DNA of 41,032 nucleotides, taken from IMG/VR virus record IMGVR_UViG_3300045257_000121, positions 1-41,032 of that record; one strand, given 5' to 3'. The DNA is from a virus. This document shows, one piece after another, positions 23,009 through 30,684 of the stretch. Position numbers and translations under genes: made by a program. How positions within the stretch are numbered: position 1 is the first letter of the stretch; each line of letters opens with the position of its first letter. The notes below the pieces were generated by a model, which was given only the letters and a program-made list of their open reading frames with translations, did not search any database and was not told the DNA's origin.

Positions 23009-23673
23009 CAGAACCTCGTCGACACAATGCGACCGGTCGAGATCTTCCCCGTATTGGTTCGCAGCAGCGATTTATATGCAATCTCCTCCTGCCATCCGTA
23101 GTATTTCTTGCCAGAGCTTGCCATCTGCAAAAGCTCTGCTTTCGCCACCGAATCATTCCGGTAGTTGACGCGAACGGCCTGACGCGCGCGGTTGCGGATC
23201 AATTCCTCGCCCTCCGTCATCCACGAATTTGTGTCGGCATCGGCGGACAGGACGGCGAGCTTTTTCTTGTACGAAAGCTGCAACGCGTAAATGGCATCAG
23301 GCACCGGGTAGAGATACAAAAGGTTCTGATAAAACACATAGTTGCCGGGAGGGGCCTTGCCGACCGTGGTATCCCGCGCGCCGACATCGACGTACCAATT
23401 CCAGCCCTTGCGCTTCAGCGGATAAGGGTGGCCGCCATAGGTCAGGTCAATGCTGTCGATCTCGATTAGGTCGGCCGGTGGGGTGACGGTCGCTGTTGCC
23501 GCGGCCGTGTTGATCGCCGCTTGGCCCTCGTCGAACCAGAACAGTTCGCGCTCGTAAAGGAGGATGGCGCTCTGGATCTCAAGCTTGATCTGCGGCACGA
23601 GAGACGTATCGCCGACCGGAAGCGTCAGCTCATCGACGATGCGTGTGACCATCGAGCCATAGTCACCCGCCAT
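23008..23673 (-). CDS. head-tail adaptor protein (P22 gp4-like / phage adaptor)
   Basis: 221 residues from ATG 23673 (an in-frame ATG at 23652 is also possible). Pattern of the adaptor family: VTRIVDELTL, LVPQIKLEIQSAILLYERE, a beta stretch with DLIEIDSIDLTYGGHPYPL, YVFYQNLLYLYPVPDAIYAL, WMTEGEELIRNRARQAV. Adaptors bind under the portal after packaging and seal the head. It overlaps the previous gene by 11 nt. Confidence 0.75.
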   Translation of the reverse strand: MAGDYGSMVTRIVDELTLPVGDTSLVPQIKLEIQSAILLYERELFWFDEGQAAINTAAATATVTPPADLIEIDSIDLTYGGHPYPLKRKGWNWYVDVGARDTTVGKAPPGNYVFYQNLLYLYPVPDAIYALQLSYKKKLAVLSADADTNSWMTEGEELIRNRARQAVRVNYRNDSVAKAELLQMASSGKKYYGWQEEIAYKSLLRTNTGKISTGRIVSTRF

Positions 23674-23902
23674 CGGGGGCGCCCTTGCATGCCGGAGCGT
23701 GAAAGTGCAGGCCGCGGGCGAAGAACTTGCCGCATTTCGGACAATCACCTTTGCCGGGAAAGCGCGGCGGGTCGACCTCGATCATGACAGGCTCGTTCGG
23801 CCGGATGAAGTCGGCGAATGGGGTCGGCACGGCGATGAGAGGGGCAATCGCATCGTCAAGCGTTTTGGTCCGCTCTGCCTGATAGATCTGACGGCGTCTC
23901 AT
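23663..23902 (-). CDS. small zinc-finger-like protein (79 aa)
   Basis: CPKCGKFF, then HFHAPAC about ten residues later, gives a C-x2-C...H-x-H...C cluster at the C-terminus. The N-terminus (DDAIAPLIAVPTPFADFI) is hydrophobic. Placed between unknown small genes and the adaptor. Function unknown. Confidence 0.6.
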   Translation of the reverse strand: MRRRQIYQAERTKTLDDAIAPLIAVPTPFADFIRPNEPVMIEVDPPRFPGKGDCPKCGKFFARGLHFHAPACKGAPDGG

Positions 23903-24132
23903 TTCACAATCCTCTCGATCGACGCAAGCGAAACAACGGCCTCTTCGACCGCCCTTTCGTCATGGATTCGAGCAGTTTCAGGCCCTCCGTCGAGAAGATA
24001 GCGCTCTATCACGGTGCATGCGCAGCCAAAGCGCCGAGCATCAATCTCTTCTTCGCCAAGCCAAAGAATTGCCAGTTCGGCGACCTTGAGACGATGTCGG
24101 CGCGCTAACCAATCTCGCTTGAACCACCTCAT
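23899..24132 (-). CDS. small hypothetical protein (77 aa)
   Basis: ATG at 24132 overlaps the preceding stop (ATGA); an upstream start would lie inside the previous gene. Basic, helical N-terminus (WFKRDWLARRHRLKVAELAI), acidic C-terminal helix. Not recognised. Confidence 0.55.
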   Translation of the reverse strand: MRWFKRDWLARRHRLKVAELAILWLGEEEIDARRFGCACTVIERYLLDGGPETARIHDERAVEEAVVSLASIERIVK

Positions 24133-24326
24133 GCGACCCTCTCCCATCGGACCACAACCCCGGCCTGAGCAACCATTGTGCCAGATGCGACAGGACCGAT
24201 GTCCTCTCGATGCTGTTTTTCGATATAGTCCGCGTGCCTGCGCAGCGCCTCAGCTACAGACGGCGTGAAATCGAGATCGTCGCTTGGCAGAGTCACTGTA
24301 AGATTGAGATTCAGCACCTTGTCCAT
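24129..24326 (-). CDS. small hypothetical protein (65 aa)
   Basis: Beta-like start (KVLNLNLTVTLPSDDLDF), then a helix with RRHADYIEKQ. ATGA-coupled downstream; shares one base with the glycosyltransferase stop upstream. No family known. Confidence 0.55.
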   Translation of the reverse strand: MDKVLNLNLTVTLPSDDLDFTPSVAEALRRHADYIEKQHREDIGPVASGTMVAQAGVVVRWERVA

Positions 24327-25036
24327 TATGCGACCTCACTCGGTAGCGGCTTGCGCAAGATCATGGCCTCGTTCAGCCACTCCGGCGCAGTCAACTCAGG
24401 CGTGCCAATCGTATAATGCAGGATCTTCGGCCGCACGACCGGCATCGCCTCGCCGACGAGGTAATTCCACTCGATCGGCAGCGATCCGATCTCGTGATCC
24501 TCCAGCCAGCAGAAGCGGTGAAGATCGCGGCCCGGCAGCGTGTTCACCATGTCGAGCGTCAGCCGCTTGTTGGCCGGGTGCGAGGCGTTCACCAGCATCA
24601 GCGACGACCAGTTCTTCCGCGGATAGGGCACCTGCATCTTGCCGCCCATCTTCGATGTTTCACGTGAAACATAATCGTGATGGACGCACATGACGGCGTA
24701 GCGGTCGTCAGCCAAGGCGAACAGCTCGGCGATGTCGGCGAGGCAAACCATGTCGGGCTCACCGAACAGACACCAGCCCTCGCGTTGGATATGCGGCACG
24801 AGAAACCGCGTGATGGCAAACTCCGTGCTCATCGGCGCACCGGAGATCACGTCCCAGGCTTGGCCCTTCTTGATGACCTGCGGGCGCGTATAGATGCCCT
24901 CGTGCCGAAGCGCCTGCTGCATCAACTTGCGGATGTGGAGCGGCTTGGACGTGCGGCGTTCGAGCGAGGAGCGGAAGACCTCGAACGAGTGCGATTCGCG
25001 CGGGTCCCACCCGATATATAAATCTAAAATGGTCAT
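24326..25036 (-). CDS. GT-A-type glycosyltransferase-like protein
   Basis: 236 residues from the ATG overlapping the HNH stop (TAATG). Opening LYIGWDPRESHSFEVFRSSL, SGAPMSTEFAITRFLVP, GEPDMVCLADI (in the place of the DxD metal/nucleotide motif, here E-P-D), NWSSLMLVNASHP and the HYTIGTPE end correspond to a GT8-like / capsular-type sugar transferase seen in phages. Probably transfers a sugar from a nucleotide sugar in the cytoplasm. Target unknown; with the TPR-glycosyltransferase and methyltransferase upstream it forms a modification cassette inside the virion operon. Confidence 0.7.
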   Translation of the reverse strand: MTILDLYIGWDPRESHSFEVFRSSLERRTSKPLHIRKLMQQALRHEGIYTRPQVIKKGQAWDVISGAPMSTEFAITRFLVPHIQREGWCLFGEPDMVCLADIAELFALADDRYAVMCVHHDYVSRETSKMGGKMQVPYPRKNWSSLMLVNASHPANKRLTLDMVNTLPGRDLHRFCWLEDHEIGSLPIEWNYLVGEAMPVVRPKILHYTIGTPELTAPEWLNEAMILRKPLPSEVA

Positions 25037-25512
25037 TATAGAACGTGGCTCCAACTTCTCCGACGAATAGCAGCATCAGCTCCATTTACAGATATAGAGA
25101 ATAAATCTGATATTTTCTTGAGACTCATTCCTGCTTTTCGAAGCAGCCTCATCTCGATTACAGATTTCTCGGTTAGGATCGCCCTGGGACTTTTTTCTCC
25201 CCTGAACTTTCCCTTACGACTGCCACTGACCCTCACATCTCTCATATTGTCCGCATGATTTCCAAGATAGAGATGATCAGGATTTATGCATGACGCATTA
25301 TTGCATTTATGAAGAACCCAGAGGCCATTGGTGATCGGTCCGCGATGCGTTTCCCAGGAAACTCGGTGCGCATAGAGTTTTCCCCTGGCTCTTTCTCTTC
25401 GTAATTCGCCATGCCCCTTGCGAGTCCGCGAACCTATCCATATCCAGCATCCTGAATTTGGCTCTGGCATTACCAAATGGTGGAAAACGTCCAATGGAGC
25501 GTTTTTTTTCAC
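25036..25512 (-). CDS. HNH homing endonuclease within the late operon
   Basis: 158 residues from the GTG overlapping the upstream stop (GTGA). N-terminal PNSGCWIWIGSRTRKGHGEL, then HRVSWETHRGPITNGLWVLH, KCNNASCINPDHLYLGNHAD: a complete HNH core with zinc Cys, of the W-G-x-H-R-x-x-x-E family. C-terminal helix-turn-helix (ILTEKSVIEMRLLRKAGMS, then KKISDLFSISVNGADAAI). DNA is markedly less GC-rich than neighbours, so recently acquired. It separates the sugar-transferase gene from the rest of the cassette. Confidence 0.88.
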   Translation of the reverse strand: MKKNAPLDVFHHLVMPEPNSGCWIWIGSRTRKGHGELRRERARGKLYAHRVSWETHRGPITNGLWVLHKCNNASCINPDHLYLGNHADNMRDVRVSGSRKGKFRGEKSPRAILTEKSVIEMRLLRKAGMSLKKISDLFSISVNGADAAIRRRSWSHVL

Positions 25513-25916
25513 TGGACACTCCGATGCAGGCTCGGCTTCTTGATCACGCCCATGACCGCCATGTCGGCACCGATCAGCGCGGCAATGGCTCGCACGACGA
25601 CGGGCTCGGGCGGCCATTCGTGATCGAAGTTGAACCAGAGCGAGCCGAATGTCTTGTGCTCGGCCTCGCCGTTTTTCAGATGGTCGGACCAGTGCTTGTA
25701 GAATCCCCTCCAATGCAGCATCTCGCCGTCGCCGAGCGCTGCGATGGCCGCTTGGTTCCACGCCAACGAGGCCCACTCCAGGTCTTCGTGGTCGAAATGG
25801 TAAGTGCTGCGATCGGGCTGGCGCGAGATGTCGAACAGCGTCGCGATGAAGCGAGCCGGGTTGTCCTCGGTCAGCACCATGTGCTCGCGCGATGTGCTGG
25901 GCGTGCGCTGTTTCAT
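25509..25916 (-). CDS. hypothetical protein of the modification cassette (135 aa)
   Basis: Tryptophan- and His-rich (HFDHEDLEWASLAWNQAA; GEMLHWRGFYKHWSDHL; FDHEWPPEPVVVRAIAALI). It might be a small enzyme or sugar-binding accessory, but I do not know it. ATGA/GTGA-coupled to both sides. Confidence 0.6.
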   Translation of the reverse strand: MKQRTPSTSREHMVLTEDNPARFIATLFDISRQPDRSTYHFDHEDLEWASLAWNQAAIAALGDGEMLHWRGFYKHWSDHLKNGEAEHKTFGSLWFNFDHEWPPEPVVVRAIAALIGADMAVMGVIKKPSLHRSVQ

Positions 25917-26107
25917 GCTTCCACGCCCCTTAGAAGACGAAACTCTTTGCGTGCACCTGATAAAATTTCCTCTCCATGGCGCATCATATACATTGACATA
26001 AACTGGTTCGTAACGATGCCCCTCTTCCGGTAGCTCTGGAGCACTGCGAGGAGACTGGGGCCTAATGCGCGACGCGTAGCCTCATCGATCATCTGATCCC
26101 GCCTCAT
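25913..26107 (-). CDS. small hypothetical protein (64 aa)
   Basis: Helical (MIDEATRRALGPSLLAVLQS), with Met-rich middle (FMSMYMMRHGEEIL). ATGA-coupled to the methyltransferase and to the next gene. Family unknown. Confidence 0.55.
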   Translation of the reverse strand: MRRDQMIDEATRRALGPSLLAVLQSYRKRGIVTNQFMSMYMMRHGEEILSGARKEFRLLRGVEA

Positions 26108-26628
26108 GCCTCCACCGTCATGCTGGCGATAAAGCCGACGCGGCTATTGTCGAAGCGCTGGAGATTCCACCGGGACAGCAGCCTTTCGAGCCACCATGAT
26201 GCAGGCTTCACGATCAGATGCGCGTTGCGGCCATCGGCGAGTGTCTTCTTCGCCGGCACCGTCGACACGATGAGAAACACGGCCTCTATCGCGAGCGACT
26301 GGATATGGTCTAGCACGGCATCGAGCAGTTCTGGCTCGATATGCTCGAGGACATCGCCACAGGTCACCAGATCGGCAGTGACGGGCTTGTGATCCTTGCC
26401 GGGGATCGCGGGGTCGTACTCAGAGATGCGGAACGGCGGATCGCTGACCATGATGGCCGATTTCAGCGAGCCACTGCCGCAGCCGTAGTCGAGCATGGAG
26501 CGATAGCGGCCCTGGTGCATGATCGTCTCGACGGTCGGCGCCCAGCGGTGGCCTGAGACGCCGTAGGACACGTTGCGCTCGTGCAGTTCGCGGTTGAGGG
26601 CGCGGTATTCCTCCGAGATCAACATCAT
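26104..26628 (-). CDS. SAM-dependent methyltransferase
   Basis: 174 residues. Motif I MLDYGCGSGSL (about residues 44-54) is the glycine-rich SAM-binding loop of class I methyltransferases; LVTCGDVLEHIEPELLDAVL is the usual motif around strand 4 (D-V-L-E-H-I). The 4-nt ATGA overlap fixes the start at 26628. Lies between a TPR-glycosyltransferase and small genes, so it probably modifies a sugar or protein made by the neighbours; a DNA methyltransferase signature (NPPY/DPPY) is absent. Confidence 0.8.
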   Translation of the reverse strand: MMLISEEYRALNRELHERNVSYGVSGHRWAPTVETIMHQGRYRSMLDYGCGSGSLKSAIMVSDPPFRISEYDPAIPGKDHKPVTADLVTCGDVLEHIEPELLDAVLDHIQSLAIEAVFLIVSTVPAKKTLADGRNAHLIVKPASWWLERLLSRWNLQRFDNSRVGFIASMTVEA

Positions 26629-28025
26629 GCGGCCCTCCGCGCGAACTTCTCCGCAAGCGCATCCTGCACGCGGGCGAGGACGGCTGACCATTCCTCATCC
26701 GGTGCCTGACGGAAGAATCTCGCCGAGCCATACCAAAGTTGTCCCTTGTCGGCGTAGCGCCATGCGGGCTTGCTGGGCACGAGACACCACACCGGGACGC
26801 CGAGCGCGCCGGCCGCGTGATAGGCAGTCGTGCAAACCGTGATGACGAGATCCAGCGAGGCGATGAAGGACATCGTCTTGTCGTAGTCGCGGCATTGCAC
26901 GCGGCCTGGGTAGTGCCGGAGGTGCAGGCCCGTCGTCTCCTCAAGCTCGCAGACCTCGCGCGCCGCAGTATCGGTGTATTGCAGCGAGTACCGGTCGGCA
27001 TCGATCGATCCGATGAGCCCCGCAAACTCCGGCAGCGGGATCGACCGGAGATCGCTGCGGGTTTTCTTCGTGCCGCCGGCCCATGAGATGCCGATACGTA
27101 TGGGGCGCCCCGGCAATGGCATCCGATTGAACGAGGCTGGTGACAACTCGGTGCCAGCGTTCAGATACGCCGTCCCCGGAAAGCTCGCATCGCTATTCCG
27201 AAAGAACATCGGCAACGACGAGATGCATATCGATGCGTCGGCGTCGCAATTGTCCATCCATCGGAGATCGTTTAACTGCTTGCGCGTGCCATGGACCTCG
27301 ACGCCTGGGAACGATCGTTTGAACGTCGCTTCCAGCCGCGGATGGCAGTCGAGGATGACGCGCTTGCAGGTGCGGATCATGTCGGGCAGACATGAGGCGA
27401 ACAGGATCTCATCGCCGACGCCCTGCTCACCCCAGACAATGACGGTTTGGCCTGGAGTGCCATCCCACTCGGGAACGCCAACATAGCGCCGCGCAGGCCG
27501 GTGCTGCGTCTTGAAGCCGGCATGGTAGCCTTGCCAGCCCTCGCGCCAGCGCCCCTGCTCCAGATAGGCCAGCGAGCGGTTGTAGGCCGCCTCCGGCATG
27601 TCCGATGACAGCCGCATCGCCTCGTCATAGTATTTGACGGCCTGCGCTGGCTTGCCCTCGTGCACGAAGCAGGAGCCGAGGTTGCAGAGGATCTTGGCGC
27701 GCTCGCTCGGCACGTCCTCGCATTCCAACGCCATCGACCAGATCTCAGCCGCAGCCTCGTTCCGGTTCTCCATCTTGAACGCGGTTCCGAGGTTCGTCAG
27801 TGCCTCGGGGAATGTGCGGCCACGCTTGCCGCGAATCTCGATCGCCTGCCGCGTCAAGGCAATGGCGATACCGGTCTGTCCCTTGGAGATGAATGCCGCC
27901 CCAAGCATCATCAACGCCGCCTCGTCCAGCGGATCGCCGTTCAGATGCTCCAGCAGATTTGAAATCGCCGCGTCCATCTCGCCGCGATCGAGATTGACCT
28001 TGGCCGCCTCTAGTTTTTCGCTCAC
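26625..28025 (-). CDS. TPR-glycosyltransferase fusion (GT9-like)
   Basis: 466 residues from GTG 28025. Residues about 1-190 contain tetratricopeptide-type repeats (AALMMLGAAFISKGQTGIA; AKILCNLGSCFVHEGKPAQ; PEAAYNRSLAYLEQGRWREG). Residues 200-460 are a GT-B-type transferase: WGEQGVGDEILFASCLPDM, IRIGISWAGG, and SLDLVITVCTTAYHAAGALG with VPVWCLVPSKPAWRY, where the usual D of vDTavaH is Cys. TPR plus GT-B recalls protein O-glycosyltransferases in plan. It directly follows the head genes and a terminator, with a methyltransferase after it. Confidence 0.8.
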   Translation of the reverse strand: MSEKLEAAKVNLDRGEMDAAISNLLEHLNGDPLDEAALMMLGAAFISKGQTGIAIALTRQAIEIRGKRGRTFPEALTNLGTAFKMENRNEAAAEIWSMALECEDVPSERAKILCNLGSCFVHEGKPAQAVKYYDEAMRLSSDMPEAAYNRSLAYLEQGRWREGWQGYHAGFKTQHRPARRYVGVPEWDGTPGQTVIVWGEQGVGDEILFASCLPDMIRTCKRVILDCHPRLEATFKRSFPGVEVHGTRKQLNDLRWMDNCDADASICISSLPMFFRNSDASFPGTAYLNAGTELSPASFNRMPLPGRPIRIGISWAGGTKKTRSDLRSIPLPEFAGLIGSIDADRYSLQYTDTAAREVCELEETTGLHLRHYPGRVQCRDYDKTMSFIASLDLVITVCTTAYHAAGALGVPVWCLVPSKPAWRYADKGQLWYGSARFFRQAPDEEWSAVLARVQDALAEKFARRAA

Positions 28026-28036
28026 GTAGTCACCGT

Positions 28037-28069
28037 GAAAAGCGAGGCGCCCATGGACAAGCGCCCCGC
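28037..28069 (-). terminator. intrinsic terminator after the capsid/decoration genes
   Basis: On the leftward strand a 9-bp GC-rich stem (28061-28069 with 28042-28050, one G-T pair, 10-nt loop) is followed by TTTTC (28037-28041). Its place, 8 nt after the decoration gene stop and before the glycosyltransferase start, would let the capsid genes be transcribed more than the genes beyond. Confidence 0.7.
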
Positions 28070-28077
28070 GGTTGCGA

Positions 28078-28518
28078 TCAGTTGTCCATGCGGTAGATTA
28101 CCGTGAAGTTCACGATCAAGGAAGTCGTCGCGGTGCCCGACGCCATCTTGGCCGTGAAGATCCCGTAGCGATTGGGATCAAGATCCGACACGGAGACCTG
28201 GACCGGCAGGCCCAGGACCGAGCGCCGATTGACGGTCGCCTGCGCACCCGCTGCAATGAAACAGGAGTACGATGCGCCGCCGCCGGCATTGGGATGCCCG
28301 GTCGCGAGCCCGAACTTGAGGGCCGTGGCCGTTGCGCCAGTCGTGTGGTCCTCGATGACGTCGACGATGGTTGCCCCGTGCGGGATCTTGCACAGGAACG
28401 CCACGTCGCCGATCGACGAGGCCGCAGTCCAGGCGATTTGTCCAGAGACCGACTGGTTGCCGGCATGGACCGCCTTGGGCTGGTTGATCGCGAAGAGAGT
28501 GCTGGTGTAAGTCGCCAT
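28078..28518 (-). CDS. head decoration-like structural protein (146 aa)
   Basis: ATG at 28518 with GGAGGAG upstream. Beta-rich: TYTSTLFAINQPKAVHAGNQ, GATIVDVIEDHTTGATATAL, KFGLATGHPN, MASGTATTSLIVNFTVIYRM. A small protein with these features right after an N4-gp56-type capsid gene is typical of a decoration or head-fibre base protein. Family name uncertain. Confidence 0.7.
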   Translation of the reverse strand: MATYTSTLFAINQPKAVHAGNQSVSGQIAWTAASSIGDVAFLCKIPHGATIVDVIEDHTTGATATALKFGLATGHPNAGGGASYSCFIAAGAQATVNRRSVLGLPVQVSVSDLDPNRYGIFTAKMASGTATTSLIVNFTVIYRMDN

Positions 28519-28532
28519 TTTTGCTCTCCTCC

Positions 28533-29639
28533 TTACAGGGCTGGTGCATAGCCGCTCAGGACGAGCGTCCCGAAATCGGCAGAGTTGAACACCATCTTCT
28601 TCAGCCCCCAGATCATCCCGGCCTCGACGCCGAGTTGGTTGCCGTAGTCGAACAGTTCCTCGGTCCATTGCATCGTCTGCGAGGAGTTGTTCTGCCCGAA
28701 GCCGATCGCCGCGGCCTGGGCGCCGCAGAAGACCGAGCGGCGATAGTTGGTCGATGACGTGACCGAGGACGCGACGCAGGGAACGCGGGCATCCTCGACG
28801 AGGATCGTGTTGTTGTAGACGCCCAGCATGCCGGTGATGATCGGATTATCGCCGATCTGGCCACCGGTCAGCTTGGCCTTCTGGATATCGCCCCACTGGC
28901 CGGCGTTGTAGTTCTTGCGAAGCTGATACGTCTGGTTCGGGTGGACGAACTGGACGAACATCTTCTCGCCCTTGACGTTCAGCGGGCGAATTGCCGGCGT
29001 CGGACTGAGCGTCTTGGCCTTCGCCACCGCGCGGTCGATGTCGGCGAGCGCGAGGATGAAGGTTGCCGACAGAGACGCCTCGGTCGTGTTGCCGCCGTTC
29101 TGATCGCAGATGATCAGATGCGCGGAGTCTGGAGCGATGGCGGCCTGGAGACCCGAGAACCGGATATCCACCGCCGTGCTCTGGACTGTGTTCGCCTGCG
29201 TCTGCTGCGTCGATGCGCCGGCCAGCTGGTTGAACAGGCTGGCATCGATGCGATCGGCCCACCAGTCCTGCAACCCGGCTTTCGCCTCGTCGCGGACCTC
29301 GAACGGGACGCGCTGCTCGGACATCTTGCCGCTCGACCGCACCGCATGGCGCAGCTGGTCGATGAACAGATTGTCCGAGTAGGTCTGAAGCGCCTCTTCC
29401 TGGCCTTCCAGGGTATTGTCGCCCTGGACACCGGCGCCGAGGAGCTGCATACGCAGTCCGATCGTGACGCGGTCGCCTGCGGACTTGGACATCTCCGTCT
29501 TGAGCGTCACCAGGGAATCGGTCCCAGTCGCGCCCTTGAATTGCTCATAGCGGGTCTGCTTGAGCGCCTCGACGAAAAGCTTCTTTGCCCAGGCTTTGAC
29601 CGCCAAGGCGTTGTTCACGCCGTAGCTCGTACCTGCCAT
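28533..29639 (-). CDS. N4-gp56 family major capsid protein
   Basis: 368 residues with the characteristic order of this family: an N-terminal helix with VKAWAKKLFVEALKQTRYEQF, LKTEMSKSAGDRVTIGLRMQ, EEALQTYSDNLFIDQLRHAV, RVPFEVRDEAKAGLQDWWAD, KMFVQFVHPNQTYQLRKN, ITGMLGVYNNTILVEDARV and an EELFDYGNQLGVEAGMIWGL end. Forms the HK97-fold icosahedral shell. AGGAG precedes the ATG by 11 nt. A 178-bp gap separates it from the scaffold gene and another strong ribosome site follows in the decoration gene, all consistent with high expression. Confidence 0.9.
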   Translation of the reverse strand: MAGTSYGVNNALAVKAWAKKLFVEALKQTRYEQFKGATGTDSLVTLKTEMSKSAGDRVTIGLRMQLLGAGVQGDNTLEGQEEALQTYSDNLFIDQLRHAVRSSGKMSEQRVPFEVRDEAKAGLQDWWADRIDASLFNQLAGASTQQTQANTVQSTAVDIRFSGLQAAIAPDSAHLIICDQNGGNTTEASLSATFILALADIDRAVAKAKTLSPTPAIRPLNVKGEKMFVQFVHPNQTYQLRKNYNAGQWGDIQKAKLTGGQIGDNPIITGMLGVYNNTILVEDARVPCVASSVTSSTNYRRSVFCGAQAAAIGFGQNNSSQTMQWTEELFDYGNQLGVEAGMIWGLKKMVFNSADFGTLVLSGYAPAL

Positions 29640-29817
29640 AACGCTGTGTGCTCCTGTGAAAAGGGTTGAGTGCGGATTGGCGCAAACCGATGTCGCTGGT
29701 TCGCTGGCGATCCGCCCCTTGTCGCAGGAGCGCGGCGAGTAGCCCGATTGCGCGCCCCGGCTGCGGGCGGCTGACTATCGCGTCAGCGGGCGAGGCGTGC
29801 TTTAGTGAAGGTGCTTG
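29640..29817 (-). other. spacer between scaffold and capsid genes
   Basis: 178 bp without a gene. It contains a perfect 6-bp hairpin (29770-29775 with 29782-29787, loop TATCGC) without T tract, and near the capsid gene the AGGAG site. An internal promoter or RNA-processing site for the capsid gene would be expected here; no clear -35/-10 pair was found. Confidence 0.45.
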
Positions 29818-30684
29818 TCAGGCCCCCATCGCCTTGCGCCAGTCGCGCTCGGAGAGGTTGGCGAAATCGTGGTCGTCCATTTCGAGAAGCTTGTTCAGCG
29901 TCAGCCCGGAGGCCGGCGCATTGCCGGCGCCAGCCATCGACTGCGAGGCCGCTGCGCCGCGGGCCAGGGTGGCCACTTGCTGCGTCGCGGTCGGCGCTGG
30001 AGCATCGGCAGACTTCGGCGCATAGCCGAGCGCCTTGGCTGCGGCATAGATCCGCTCCGCCGGGTTCACCCCGTCCTGGAACGCCTTGGCCGCGATGTTG
30101 GCCTCCATCGTCGCGAGCTGCTGGGCAGCATTGTTCCAGCCGGCGGCCGTGATCTGCGCCGTCGCGGCTCGCGCGAAGTGCTGGTAGGCATCACCGTAAT
30201 CCGGCTGCTTGGCGATGAACTCGCTCGCCGCGGCCCCGCAGGCATCTTTGAACAGGCTCGCGCGGCGCTGCTCGATGGATTGCTGCTGAAGGTCCTGCAC
30301 CTGCCCCGCGAGCACCTTCCCGGCCTCCAGCGGGTTCGTGTCCCAGTCCGGCGCCTTCTGCTGTTCGGGCGGCGCGATCGTGCGCTGGAGGGCGTTCAAC
30401 CGCTCCTCAAGCTTGCCCATGTCGCGGGCATAGCGCTGCTCGACCTCACGGCGCCGATCGGCCTCCTCACGAAGCCGTGAACTCGGCACCATCGCATCGG
30501 GCTTCTCGGCGACAGGGGCGGCCGGCGCAGAGGACGAGTCCACGCCGGCCGCAGGCGGGTTATCCTCCGTTGCCTCGACGACCTGTTCCGGCGCATCCGC
30601 CATGGCGACGGTGGGTTCCGGTGCGGTCGGAGAGAGGGCCGCCGTCTCTTCAGCTGAAAACGTAGTATCGCTCTCGTCCATCAT
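29818..30684 (-). CDS. scaffolding protein
   Basis: 288 residues between portal and capsid genes. Acidic, disordered N-terminal 60 residues, then coiled coil (SSRLREEADRRREVEQRYAR; EERLNALQRTIAPPEQ), an Ala-rich helical middle and a C-terminal LTLNKLLEMDDHDFANLSERD, which resembles the capsid-binding end of scaffolds. Directs procapsid assembly. Starts by 4-nt overlap with the portal stop. Confidence 0.75.
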   Translation of the reverse strand: MMDESDTTFSAEETAALSPTAPEPTVAMADAPEQVVEATEDNPPAAGVDSSSAPAAPVAEKPDAMVPSSRLREEADRRREVEQRYARDMGKLEERLNALQRTIAPPEQQKAPDWDTNPLEAGKVLAGQVQDLQQQSIEQRRASLFKDACGAAASEFIAKQPDYGDAYQHFARAATAQITAAGWNNAAQQLATMEANIAAKAFQDGVNPAERIYAAAKALGYAPKSADAPAPTATQQVATLARGAAASQSMAGAGNAPASGLTLNKLLEMDDHDFANLSERDWRKAMGA

